Assembly (NCBI GenBank): GCA_964371945.1
Contig: CAYJPA010000024.1
Location: 1-62,418, forward strand
Reading direction: 5' to 3'
DNA from: CAYJPA01 sp964371945
Lineage (GTDB): Bacteria; Chloroflexota; Chloroflexia; Thermomicrobiales; UBA6265
DNA length: 62,418 nucleotides
The notes under the pieces were generated by a model. It ran no database searches. It saw only the letters and a list, made by a program, of their open reading frames with translations, and was not told where the DNA came from. Position 1 is the stretch's first letter, and every line of letters begins with the position of its first letter. This document shows positions 52,110 through 61,711 of the stretch, in pieces. Position numbers and translations under genes: made by a program.

Positions 52110-53675
52110 TTGGTTTCCACGATGAATGGTTCCACGACCGGCGAGGCACTTGCCTCGTTCAATGACATGCGCGTCAGTAACGCGACACTTCAAGCCCTCG
52201 CCAAGATGGGCATTTCCAATCCGACACCGATTCAATCCGGCGCGATTCCTGCCATGCTGGACGGCCGCGATCTCATCGGCCAGGCCCGGACTGGTTCGGG
52301 CAAGACGCTCGCCTTCGGCATTCCGGCCATTGAGAGCATCGATCTCCGCATCCGCGGCGTTCAAGTGGTTGTGCTGACCCCGACTCGTGAGCTCGCCATG
52401 CAGGTCGGCACCGTGCTCGAGCTGCTCGCGACGCCAAAGGGCGTCAAGGTCGGACTCGTTTACGGTGGTAAGGCGCTCGGACCGCAGCGAGACATGCTGC
52501 GACGAGGCGTGCACGCGATCGTGGGCACACCGGGCCGCGTGCTCGATCTCATCAACCAGGGCGCGCTCTGGCTCGACAAGGTTCGCTTCTTCGTGCTCGA
52601 CGAAGCAGACGAAATGCTCGATCGCGGTTTCGCGCCGGATGTCGAGCGGATCCTCTCTCGCACAACCCCAGATCGCCAGACCGCGCTCTTCTCGGCCACG
52701 CTCCCCGATTGGGTTCGCAAGACAGCTGAGAAGCACCTGAACGATCCGTATATCGTTTCAGTCGATCCGAACCCCGAGGATGCTGCGCCGGTCGAGCACG
52801 TTGCCTACGATGTGCCGAATGGCGACAAAATGACCGCGTTGCGCGATCTCCTGGATCATCGCGGCGAAGGCTCTGTCATCGTCTTTGGCCGCACCAAGCA
52901 CGGCGTGAAGAAACTCGCCCGCCAGCTTCAGCAATCCGGCTACCCGGTTGGCGCATTGCAGGGCAATCTCTCCCAGAACGCCCGTGACCAGGTCATGGCG
53001 GAGTTCCGCTCCGGCCAAGTGCCGATCTTGTTTGCGACCAATGTCGCGGCCCGCGGGATCGATGTCAGTGATGTTGTCGCCGTGATCAACATCGAGCTCC
53101 CGGAATCCTCCGATCTCCTGACGCACCGCATCGGCCGCACCGGCCGCATGGGACGCAAAGGCATCGCGATCACGCTCCTGGCGCCTGAAGACGGTCCGAA
53201 GTGGCGCATGATCGAGCGCGGGCTAGGACGCCGGATTCCTCGTGTGCTGTGGAATGGCGCGGAGGCGGCGTTCGCCGGTCTGCCGGCGGACGCGATTGCG
53301 GCCGTTTTGGCCGAGCCGGTTCATCCATTGCCTTCGCACGCTCGCCGGGCACAACCAGCGGCAGTCAAACCGGTGCGGGCGAAGCGGCCTACATTTGGTC
53401 GAGCTCCGGGCAGCGAGGCAATCGTTCATTCCAGCGGACAGCCATCGCGACAGGCCGAGCAGCCGGTTCACCAGAACGGCGATCGAGCGCTTCGACACCA
53501 CCCGGTCGCTCATCCCGTGACGGCGCAACGTCACAAGATCGAGTGCTCGGAATGCGGGCAGCCGGCCGAAGTTCGCTTCAGCCCGGACCCGACCCGGCCG
53601 GTCTACTGCGATTCCTGCTATTCGAAGCGGGCGCGTCGAACCCGCCGCCCCAACGAGGCGTCCGCACAGGCGTAA
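52110..53675 (+). CDS. DEAD-box RNA helicase with C-terminal CxxC zinc ribbon
   Basis: 521 residues. Motifs: Q-motif PTPIQSGAIPAMLDG, I ARTGSGKT, Ia PTRELAMQ, II DEAD (VLDEADEML), III SAT, V ARGIDV, VI HRIGRTGRMGR. A basic, disordered linker (about 420-480) leads to IECSECGQPAEV and YCDSCYSKR, a CxxC...CxxC zinc ribbon found in several phyla as a free or fused domain. Roles in RNA unwinding, ribosome assembly or cold adaptation are typical. TTG at 52110 has AAAGG 10 nt upstream; ATG 52122 is the alternative. Confidence 0.93.
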   Translation: MVSTMNGSTTGEALASFNDMRVSNATLQALAKMGISNPTPIQSGAIPAMLDGRDLIGQARTGSGKTLAFGIPAIESIDLRIRGVQVVVLTPTRELAMQVGTVLELLATPKGVKVGLVYGGKALGPQRDMLRRGVHAIVGTPGRVLDLINQGALWLDKVRFFVLDEADEMLDRGFAPDVERILSRTTPDRQTALFSATLPDWVRKTAEKHLNDPYIVSVDPNPEDAAPVEHVAYDVPNGDKMTALRDLLDHRGEGSVIVFGRTKHGVKKLARQLQQSGYPVGALQGNLSQNARDQVMAEFRSGQVPILFATNVAARGIDVSDVVAVINIELPESSDLLTHRIGRTGRMGRKGIAITLLAPEDGPKWRMIERGLGRRIPRVLWNGAEAAFAGLPADAIAAVLAEPVHPLPSHARRAQPAAVKPVRAKRPTFGRAPGSEAIVHSSGQPSRQAEQPVHQNGDRALRHHPVAHPVTAQRHKIECSECGQPAEVRFSPDPTRPVYCDSCYSKRARRTRRPNEASAQA

Positions 53676-53700
53676 ACCTCGCGCCGTAATCTGCTTTCGA

Positions 53701-53730
53701 GAACGGGAGGGCCATTCGGCCCTCCCGTTC
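53701..53730. terminator. Strong bidirectional terminator after the DEAD-box gene
   Basis: A perfect 13-bp stem (GAACGGGAGGGCC, 53701-53713; complement 53718-53730) closes a 4-nt loop, with T-rich sequence after it. Confidence 0.8.
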
Positions 53731-53896
53731 TTATTGATCCCGTGGTTCTTTTCTTCGTTCCTCGCATTTGGACCGCTGAACAGACTTTTCACCTATTGTC
53801 CAACGTCCACCGCTAGCTCGCCGCTGCAGCAACGACTTGTTCTCATGCGATGTCGTTGCTTGAGAGACGGTTGAAACCAATGGGGATTCCTCCAAG

Positions 53897-54946
53897 ATGA
53901 AGAGACCACTGCCCAGACCACGGGTAAGAGTTGCAGCCGGGGTCTTGCCGGCGGATCAGATCCGCCTCACGCGGGCAGAGGCGCAATACTAGTCGGCGCT
54001 CCAAAACCTCCTGATCGTTTTCGGAGCGGGGGCAATACCGGCCATTGCCGGTGCCGGTGGTCATCCGTCGATCTCCAGCGCGATCATCGCCGCGATCATC
54101 CTGATCGCGGTTCGATCGGACGGCGGTCGGAACGCGAAAACGACACAGTTCATTCTGGGCTACATCTTGATCTGGATGCTTTTTCACGATATCCGGGCGG
54201 TCGCCGATTCGACTCCGTGGGTTGATGCGGTTCAAAACAAGGCATGGCGAATCGAACGCGTCATGTTTGGCGGCGAATTGCTCAATGCCCGGCTACAGCG
54301 ATTCTTCTTCGATCCGGCACATATCGAACCGATGGACCACATTGTGACCGGAGTTCATCTCTCGTTCATTGCCGTTTCATTGATCGCGGGCATTGTCGTT
54401 TCCTGGCGGAACTGGCAGCGTACGTTGACATTCTTGGTCGCCAAAACGGTGACATTCGTGGTCGGGTTTCTGATCATCTTTGCCATACCCACAACTCCAC
54501 CGTGGTTGACACCCGATTCCGCGCTCAGTAATCCCGCGGACGCCTCCAGTCGCGTTTATCGTGTGACGACGATCGTGCTCGGACAGGGCAATGACTACTC
54601 CCTAGGCGACGACAAAAACGCGATCGCGGCGATGCCCTCGATCCATATGGCGACTACATTCCTGGTGCTGCTTTTGCTTTGGGGATACGGACGAACATGG
54701 TGGGTCGTGGGAATGATCTATGTTGGCGCGATGGCGTTTGCCCTGGTCTATCTTGGCGAGCACTACGTCATCGATGAAATCGCCGGCATCCTGCTCGCGC
54801 TTGAGTCATGGCGACTGGCATACGCGTGGCAGGAACGCGGGCAACCGGATTTTGTCGACAGGTTCAAGTCGATGGCGAGCACAGTCAGGCAGGGGCCCGG
54901 CCCGGGCCAACCCCAAATTGAGTCCTCGAGTTATTCGAAGCGCTAG
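53897..54946 (+). pseudogene. PAP2-family membrane phosphatase gene with an in-frame TAG
   Basis: The frame begins at ATG 53897 (MKRPLPRPRV...), meets TAG at 53990-53992 after 31 codons, and continues open to 54946. The second part has about five membrane helices and the PAP2 motifs AMPSIHMATTF (first catalytic His) and LGEHYVIDEIAG (second His and Asp). The stretch right after the TAG is already a membrane helix (LLIVFGAGAIPAIAG), so the stop lies in the gene. A TTG at 54167 could start a shortened protein lacking about two helices. Phosphatidate or polyprenyl-phosphate phosphatase activity is family-typical. Confidence 0.7.
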
Positions 54947-55112
54947 CGGATCACACTGCTGAGACCGGCTGGAACCTGTCTGGCTGCGAGAGCTTTCGCA
55001 GTTCCATCCGTCTCCGCTACATATCAAATACGGCCGGAGCGAACTTTCCTAGCAGAGAGTCAGAAGCTCCTCGATTTTCAAGGGGCTTTCGACGTACTCG
55101 TACCACGTAGAC

Positions 55113-58031
55113 CTACCCTGAATGTGTCGGTTCAGGCAGCAAGGTCGGGGTTACCGTGGGCACCGGCTGTGGCGTCGGAGTGGCCGTCAGGCTGTCCACC
55201 GGTGCGCTCCGCGCTGAATTGACCATGAAGTTCTCATCTGCTTTCGAATCATCTTCGCCGACCGCTTCGACTTTGTGGCTGCCAAGTGAAGCGTCGGACG
55301 GTACGGTCCAGTTCAGTGTGAGTGAGCCCTTCTCTGAGGTCTTCAGGTCTTCATCGTCAACGGGGTCGTCGTTGCTCACGACATAGGTCCGGCTGCCATC
55401 GATGTACCAGGCGAGCTCGATCTTTTCAACTGACTTGAAGCCCTTAAGCGAGGCTTTGACCTGAGCTCCAGTCCTCCCGGACTTCGGCGAGAATTCGATG
55501 CTCGGCTCGACAGTCAGATCGATACTGAGTGCGATATCGCCCGACTCTCCCGCGACAAGTAGCTTGTGCTCGCCGCCGGTCGTTTCGGGCACTTTGAAAC
55601 CCGCGCTGCCACTACCCGCGGAATTCGAAACGAACGTCTTCAGCGATTTGCTGTCTGGCGAGTCCAGGTGGACTCGATAGCGTTGATTGGACGCCAGATG
55701 AGAGCAAGTGACCGTCACGGCCTCTCCCACTCTTGCGGAGCTCAGGGATGTGGAGCAATGACTCACGGATGTGAGATTTCCGGATGAGCCGCGATCAGGC
55801 CCATCGGCCGACGCTGCGTTAACGCTGGTGACTGACACATTGACGCTGAGCCTCACGCCGTTCGTCGTGCCTCGGATCAACACCTTATGGGTGCCGACAC
55901 TTGTTTGCGGGATTCTGATCGTGGAGCCCGCGTTGCCGGCAGAGCTCGAGGTCACTGTTTTCAGCGGGGTGCCGCTACTCGAATCCCAATAGAAACGGTA
56001 TTGCTGACCGGAGCCCATACTCGCGCACTGGATCTTGATCGAGGCCCCGACTCCTCCAGACGTTGGTGAGGCGGTGCACCGGGGATTCGCAACCGGCGTC
56101 CTGGTCGCGGTGGCGCCGCTGACCGGCGTCTTGGTCGGCGTTCTCGTCGCCGTGGCAGTCCGAGTCGCGGTAGCTGTTCGAGTCGAGGTTGCAACGGGGC
56201 CGGAAGTGACAGTGACCCTGACACTCAGACGTACGCCATTCGTGGTGCCTCGGATGAGCACCGTGTGCTGACCAGCTGAGGCCCGCGGGATCCTAATGGT
56301 GGAGCCCGCGTTGCCGGCAGAGCTCGAGGTCACCGTCTTCAGCGGCGTGCTGTTGCTCGAGTCCCAATAGAACCTGTATTGCTGTCCAGAGCCCATGTTC
56401 ACGCACTGGATCTTGATCGAGGCGCCGACTGCGCCGGTTGCCGGCGTCGCGGTACATGACCCGCTTGCCGTGGTCGGCGTTTCCGTTCTGGTCGCGGTAC
56501 GTGTCGGTGTTGCCGTGCGGGTTGGGGTTCTCGTCGCGGTTGCAGTTGCGGTTTTGGTCGGCGTGCGTGTGGCCGTTGCGGTCGCGGTTTTGGTCGGTGT
56601 CCGCGTTGCCGTCGCCGTGGCGGTGTTCGTGGGCGTTCTGGTGAAAGTCGCGGTCGGCGTTGGAGTGCGTGTTGGCATCGATGTCGCCACTGTGCCTGTC
56701 GACGTTTCCGTCGCCGTTCGGGTATTTGTTGCCGTGCTGGTGACTGTCGGTGTGTTCGTCACGGTTGGCGTGTTGGTCTTCGTCGGAGTGCTTGTTGCCG
56801 TCGCGGTCGGAGTTCTCGTGGCGGTCGATGTCGCCGTGGAGGTCGGAGTGCGAGTTGCTGTTGCCGTCGGTGTCCTTGTCGGAGTCCGGGTCGCCGTCTG
56901 GGTTGGAGTTGCTGTCGCGGTCCTGGTCGGCGTGGCGGTTCCAGCCGCGGATGCGGGATCGAAGACGATCACGGTGTAGTCGTAGCTCGCGGGGCCGGCG
57001 CCCTGGATGCCGGTGATGTGGACATCGTAATTCTTGTCACTACCTGGATTCTGCCAGACCGCTTCATCGGCCATTCCCGTTGGTATCCAGGCAAGGGTGT
57101 TCTCCGGTGAATAGAGCAGCCCATCGTCACGATGGATTACCGTCACCGGGACATTCACACCATTTGAGCTTACGGTGACTGTAGCGCTTGTGAAATTGGC
57201 GCCCTTCAGCGAGATCGACCAGCGAGGAAAGACCGTCTGATAGGGCACGTAGCCCGGCGGTGGCCAGGAGGCAAAGGAGTCCCGGGTCGCGGGACGGGAG
57301 TCGTTAAGGTGCGAGTCCCGCACCCACAGAGCATTCGATTTGCCGCCATACAAGGGATTGGCACCACCGCTGGCGAGCACGTCGCCGGTGCCGAAGCTCT
57401 GGGTCTGCGGATAAAGGATCCAGCGACGATGACCAACCGGCTCGTTGCCGGCGCCTTTGTCCTTCATATATGCATCGATCGAGTCCCAACCATTGTTACC
57501 TAGTGAAATATTCGAAAGCGGTGCTTGCTCGTCGGCATTCGCCGTCCAGCAAACCCAGTTGTTCGGAGGGTCATGGCTGAGCGCGCCGTTTGCGACGTAC
57601 ATGAGCGCGCCGTCTTGATTCTTGGCACTCGTGGTCAAGTCAATCGATGTGGCAGCGGGCAGCCCGGCCATGCCGCGGTAGTAATTGATCCGCTGGAGAA
57701 TGGCCGCCTTGAACGCTGGGGTCGTGGTGCCTTCATTGCAGCCTGAGACCGCCGCATTCATGGCGAGGGCGGATTCTGAAACGAAATACTGCGAGTTGTA
57801 GAAGCTGATGACGCCCGAACGTGACGTTGTATCGACTCCGACAAAGGACGCCCCTGCAACGGAGGCATCGCCCGGTGCTCCGATGTGCGAAATGATCGCC
57901 GCATCGTTGAGCACGGTTTGCTGACCCGCTCCACCGGCGACCCTGTCCCCTGGTGTCCAGATCACCAGCAGCACCGATAGCGCGAACGCCAGCGCTGCCC
58001 AGCCGGTCAAGACTTTGCGTTGATTCATCAT
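55113..58031 (-). CDS. Secreted CAP-domain protein with Thr/Pro-rich linker and Ig-like repeats
   Basis: 972 residues. A signal peptide (about 1-34) precedes a CAP/SCP-like domain (about 85-360; RINYYRGMAGLP, HDPPNNWVCW, GNEPVGHRRWILYP). A low-complexity linker of about 150 residues repeats T-P-T-(R/K)-T-A-T units. Two nearly identical beta domains follow (ASIKIQC, GSGQQYRFYWDSS, HTVLIRGTTNGVRLSV) separated by a second TR-rich linker, then two related beta domains and a short TP tail. Likely wall-associated or released. ATG at 58031 or 58028. Confidence 0.85.
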   Translation of the reverse strand: MMNQRKVLTGWAALAFALSVLLVIWTPGDRVAGGAGQQTVLNDAAIISHIGAPGDASVAGASFVGVDTTSRSGVISFYNSQYFVSESALAMNAAVSGCNEGTTTPAFKAAILQRINYYRGMAGLPAATSIDLTTSAKNQDGALMYVANGALSHDPPNNWVCWTANADEQAPLSNISLGNNGWDSIDAYMKDKGAGNEPVGHRRWILYPQTQSFGTGDVLASGGANPLYGGKSNALWVRDSHLNDSRPATRDSFASWPPPGYVPYQTVFPRWSISLKGANFTSATVTVSSNGVNVPVTVIHRDDGLLYSPENTLAWIPTGMADEAVWQNPGSDKNYDVHITGIQGAGPASYDYTVIVFDPASAAGTATPTRTATATPTQTATRTPTRTPTATATRTPTSTATSTATRTPTATATSTPTKTNTPTVTNTPTVTSTATNTRTATETSTGTVATSMPTRTPTPTATFTRTPTNTATATATRTPTKTATATATRTPTKTATATATRTPTRTATPTRTATRTETPTTASGSCTATPATGAVGASIKIQCVNMGSGQQYRFYWDSSNSTPLKTVTSSSAGNAGSTIRIPRASAGQHTVLIRGTTNGVRLSVRVTVTSGPVATSTRTATATRTATATRTPTKTPVSGATATRTPVANPRCTASPTSGGVGASIKIQCASMGSGQQYRFYWDSSSGTPLKTVTSSSAGNAGSTIRIPQTSVGTHKVLIRGTTNGVRLSVNVSVTSVNAASADGPDRGSSGNLTSVSHCSTSLSSARVGEAVTVTCSHLASNQRYRVHLDSPDSKSLKTFVSNSAGSGSAGFKVPETTGGEHKLLVAGESGDIALSIDLTVEPSIEFSPKSGRTGAQVKASLKGFKSVEKIELAWYIDGSRTYVVSNDDPVDDEDLKTSEKGSLTLNWTVPSDASLGSHKVEAVGEDDSKADENFMVNSARSAPVDSLTATPTPQPVPTVTPTLLPEPTHSG

Positions 58032-58227
58032 TAGTAATGCTCCCCTATTTGCAAAATCATCGCAGGCCGATTAGCGGCTGACCAGAGTTCGGCCGTCCCG
58101 AAATCAATAGGACCATCGGGTTCACACTGGAACGCGGAAGGGTGTACGAGCTCGCTGTGTCAACTGGGAACAGAGTAACCCGTCACTTCCCTGTCCTACC
58201 ACACTCAATGATGAAATTGTTCGAAGG

Positions 58228-59157
58228 CTACGAGTCCTGCTTGAGGTCTTTATCCTTGTGCCCGGCCAGGAGTGCGTTCAGTTCCGCGCCGGCGATGAAG
58301 ATGATCGCGGACACATAGAGGAAAAAGAGGAGCACGAGCACACCGCCCACGACCCCGTGGGCCGAGCCGGGATTGGAGAGTCGAAGGCAGAGGCCGAACC
58401 CAGCGGTCGCGATCAGCCACGGGATCGTGCCAAGCGCACCGCCCGGGGTTATCCACCGGAACGATTGCCGCACATCCGGGCCGAAGTAGTCCAAGAGGGA
58501 CAGAAAACTCCCAACCACGGCCACTGCCGCCAGCCATCGGGCCAGGTTCCCCGGGATGTTGAATAGACTGCCGGCACCCACCCAAGCGGCCCACCATTCT
58601 CCCATCAGGTGGCCAAAAACAAGCAGTGCAAACGCGAGGTTGACCGCGATCGCGAGCGCCAATGTCAGTCCCATCGTCATGAGTTTCTTTCGCTTGTACG
58701 AGCGGGTTTCCTCCACTCCGTAGGCAAGATTGAACGCGTTTAGCAGGGAGCCAACTGCATTTGAACCTGACCAGAGCGCGATCGTGGCGGCAACCAGGAT
58801 TCCGATCGATAGCCCACCACCATCAACATTCGCGATTGTGTTGTCGACTTGATCGTCTAGAAGCTGCCTCGTTGAAGCCGGAGCATGGTCACGGACGAGA
58901 TCGCGAAGGTGATCCGTGACAGCTATGCCGGTCACTTGGTTGACCACGGCCGCGGCCATGACGGTGAGCAGAATGACGGCCGGCAGCGCAAAAACCGTGT
59001 TGTAGGCAATCGCGACGGCGAGCGTTGTCACCCGATCGCGTTTGAGCTCCCCGTAGAGGCCGCATGCGCGCAACTTGACCTCGGAAATCGAGGTCAAGCG
59101 CACGTCCTTGTTGGAGTCGAGCTCTGTGACTGTAGCCAGACCGCGGCCCCCTTCCAC
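58228..59157 (-). CDS. YihY/BrkB-family inner-membrane protein
   Basis: 309 residues with six predicted helices. Family features: LAVAIAYNTVFALPAVILL at the first helix, WSGSNAVGSLLNAFNLAYGVEETRSYKRKK in the middle (read as SNAVGSLLNAFN and EETRSYKRK), and FFLYVSAIIFIAGAELNA at the last helix. These proteins, once called ribonuclease BN, have unclear function; some affect phospholipid transport. GTG start at 59157 has a weak RBS. Confidence 0.88.
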   Translation of the reverse strand: MEGGRGLATVTELDSNKDVRLTSISEVKLRACGLYGELKRDRVTTLAVAIAYNTVFALPAVILLTVMAAAVVNQVTGIAVTDHLRDLVRDHAPASTRQLLDDQVDNTIANVDGGGLSIGILVAATIALWSGSNAVGSLLNAFNLAYGVEETRSYKRKKLMTMGLTLALAIAVNLAFALLVFGHLMGEWWAAWVGAGSLFNIPGNLARWLAAVAVVGSFLSLLDYFGPDVRQSFRWITPGGALGTIPWLIATAGFGLCLRLSNPGSAHGVVGGVLVLLFFLYVSAIIFIAGAELNALLAGHKDKDLKQDS

Positions 59158-59431
59158 CTCGCGGCACGAGCCCGCTTAAGGCTCTCAGCGCACGGTCCAT
59201 GCCAGGCACCGATGAGGCATCCGCCACCATGATTTCTCCGCACGGACGAGCTGGCGCCGCACTACTGGGAGGAGAAGCACTCCTACACGAATCTCGGAAC
59301 TTTTTGCATGGACAGTTCGTACTGTTAGTGGCGGATTGTCGCTGTTTACTCCTACAATGGTTTGCGATTGGGTAGTAATCGGAGCCAAGCGATACAGGAT
59401 CCGAAACTGCCCATCGAGGAAAGGGAGCCCC

Positions 59432-60481
59432 ATGACCCGCACGAGAACCGCGGTTCGATTGTTGGCGGCATTCGTAGCCGCGTTGGCATTGATCGGATTC
59501 AGCGCAGCCGGATCGCAAGCCCAGTCGGCCGGTGAAGCGATTATCACGATCCACAAGGCGAGCTGTCCGGAAGGTACCGGAGCAAACATCTTCGAGAAAT
59601 GTCACGGTAACGCGCTTGCCGGTATCGGGTTCGATATCGATGGCGAAGATGTCACAACCGGATCGAATGGCCATGCAACAACCACGGTCGACGCCGGAAC
59701 CGTGACGATCACCGAGGATCCGAGCGATTTCGCCGATTACGTGGGGGCCCGCGTTTTTTGTTCAGTGCAAGGCTCTCAAAAGGTGCTGATCGATGCTTCC
59801 GCGCCCACCGGTAGCGTAAACATCAAAGCCGCGGGCGGCGATGATATCGTTTGCGACTGGTACAACCTGACCGGCTCCGCCGCCACCTCGGCTCCCACCG
59901 TGGCGCCGACCGTTGATCCGACCTCCGCACCGGACGAAGATGTGTTGGTCACCATCCACAAGGCGACATGCCCGGCCGGCACCGGAACTGACATCTTTGA
60001 CAAGTGCCACGACAACGGACTCGCGGGGATTGGATTCGACATCAGCGGCGACGACGTCACCACCGACGCCAATGGACATGCCGGAGCGGTGGTCGATCCG
60101 GGAACAGTGTGGATCACCGAGGATCCCTCTGACTTCGCGGACTACGACGGCGCTCGCGTCTTCTGCTCCGAACAGGGTTCCCAGCACGTTCTCTACGACA
60201 GTTCTGCCGCGAATGGAAGCATCAGCTTCACGGCCGCGGCCGGCGACGACGTCGTCTGCGATTGGTACAACCTGACCGCAGGTGTCGTGCAGACGCCGAC
60301 CACGGGACCAACCGCATCCGCAACGACGGCTCCGTCGGCGACCAAGACGCCAACTATCACGCTGCCGAACACAGGCGCTGGTGACACCGGCGGTTCGTCA
60401 AACGGGATGCTCTTGATCGCCGGTGCACTGCTGACGGTCATCGGAAGCGCGTTCGTGCTTCGTAAGAAGCAACTGAACTAA
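59432..60481 (+). CDS. LPNTG-anchored surface protein with two prealbumin-like repeats
   Basis: 349 residues. Signal peptide to about residue 30 (QAQSA). Two repeats of about 125 residues share HKASCPEGTG/HKATCPAGTG, EKCHGN/DKCHDN, GIGFDI, ITEDPSDFADY, ARVFCS and end CDWYNL; cysteines are conserved. A TA-rich linker leads to LPNTGAGDTGGSS, a hydrophobic segment and an RKKQLN tail, a canonical sortase sorting signal. No sortase gene is in the window. AAGGGAG precedes the ATG. A strong terminator follows. Confidence 0.88.
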   Translation: MTRTRTAVRLLAAFVAALALIGFSAAGSQAQSAGEAIITIHKASCPEGTGANIFEKCHGNALAGIGFDIDGEDVTTGSNGHATTTVDAGTVTITEDPSDFADYVGARVFCSVQGSQKVLIDASAPTGSVNIKAAGGDDIVCDWYNLTGSAATSAPTVAPTVDPTSAPDEDVLVTIHKATCPAGTGTDIFDKCHDNGLAGIGFDISGDDVTTDANGHAGAVVDPGTVWITEDPSDFADYDGARVFCSEQGSQHVLYDSSAANGSISFTAAAGDDVVCDWYNLTAGVVQTPTTGPTASATTAPSATKTPTITLPNTGAGDTGGSSNGMLLIAGALLTVIGSAFVLRKKQLN

Positions 60482-60509
60482 CCTCGATTGCGAATTCCTA
60501 AGCGAAAGA

Positions 60510-60542
60510 GACGAGGGGCCGGTCAATGACCGGCCCCTCGTC
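60510..60542. terminator. Terminator after the LPNTG protein gene
   Basis: A perfect 15-bp stem (GACGAGGGGCCGGTC, 60510-60524; complement 60528-60542) with a 3-nt loop. The U-run is weak, but it sits between convergent genes. Confidence 0.7.
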
Positions 60543-60631
60543 AATTGCTTTCATATGAGGTCCTTCGGTTAGGATGGATCGTCTGCGCTTGACCTCGATC
60601 TACAACCTTTAGTGACCTCTGAGTGCTATGA

Positions 60632-61711
60632 CTAACCCGCGATCGGTGTCGCACCGATCGGCACGGCCGGTGCGTATCCTGTCAACTCGACGTAGCCGAG
60701 GCCATTCACGGGGTCGCCGCCTTTCGTCCCTTCGATGACAATCTCGCCTTCCCAATAGGTGACTCCCGTGCTGGCCGTCGTGTCCAGCTCTTGACTGGCT
60801 AACGATGGCGCCAGCGTCAATTCAAGCTCGAGCGATGGCACAGACACGATCCATCCGGACGGGTAGGTCACTCCCGTGCTTGCGCTCGTCCACGTGCTGG
60901 TCGAGCCGGCTGAGAAGTCCTCAGCCTCAAGCACAGTCAATGCCCCGTTCTGATCGACAAATGAGCCGTCGGTGATCGATGTCTCGCCATTCTCGTCGCG
61001 CGTCACATAGAGCATCAGCTCGGTTTGATCATCGAGCATGATCGCGTACCAATCCCAGCCTCCGCTCGAATACGTCGTGAAATCTCCCCATTGATGATCA
61101 AACCACGCCTCGCCGGTCACTGCCTCCGAAACACCAGCGATCGTCAGAACCCCGGAGGCGTCCATGCGTGTGCGGGAGTAGTAATAAGACCCCTCGTTTT
61201 CGCCATAGTCGATGTATCCGTCGCCGTCATGGAGGACCGGGGGTTTCGAACTGGAGAGTTTCAGCTCGATTCTATGGCTGGGCATTTCCGCGACCAGCCG
61301 ATCGTTCCCATCAACGCCGCTCATGTGCCAGTCGACAACACTCAGATCGAACCCCGTTTGGCGCTCGAAACTTGCATCGACCGGCGCTAATGCGAGACGT
61401 TGATCGTATTGAAAGGTTCCTTTTTCGTTATCCGTGATCGCGAAATGCGATGCATAAGCGGTTACCGGTGCCTGCTTCCCTTTGAAAACAACGAATTCGA
61501 AGCCATACCGATTGCCGTCACTGGTGAAGAGGTGGCCGGTGTAGTACCACCATTCGATTCCGGCGTCGTGGGGTCCATCGTCACGCGGAAACGAGATCGG
61601 GACGGGCGCATCGCTTGTGCTGAGCTCATGAGCGATCGCTGCCGGAGATGTGATCACGTGCAGTAACAAAATCAGTGCGCTGGCAATTGCGAGTCGGCGA
61701 CACTGGTGCAT
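60632..61711 (-). CDS. Secreted AttH/CrtC-like lipocalin-fold protein
   Basis: 359 residues with signal peptide (to AIAHE). Blocks EWWYYTGHLFT, GFEFVVFKG, GEAWFDHQWGDF, GWDWYAIMLDD and GLGYVELTGYAP match the AttH family, related to carotenoid 1,2-hydratase CrtC and called lipocalin-like hydrolases. TTG 61720 and ATG 61711 are both possible. No carotenoid genes are nearby, so the substrate is open. Confidence 0.85.
   Translation of the reverse strand: MHQCRRLAIASALILLLHVITSPAAIAHELSTSDAPVPISFPRDDGPHDAGIEWWYYTGHLFTSDGNRYGFEFVVFKGKQAPVTAYASHFAITDNEKGTFQYDQRLALAPVDASFERQTGFDLSVVDWHMSGVDGNDRLVAEMPSHRIELKLSSSKPPVLHDGDGYIDYGENEGSYYYSRTRMDASGVLTIAGVSEAVTGEAWFDHQWGDFTTYSSGGWDWYAIMLDDQTELMLYVTRDENGETSITDGSFVDQNGALTVLEAEDFSAGSTSTWTSASTGVTYPSGWIVSVPSLELELTLAPSLASQELDTTASTGVTYWEGEIVIEGTKGGDPVNGLGYVELTGYAPAVPIGATPIAG

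Noticed and set aside
56395..56979. 194-codon plus frame rich in Val and Gly
   Set aside because: Mirror of the Thr/Pro-rich linker codons of the CAP protein.
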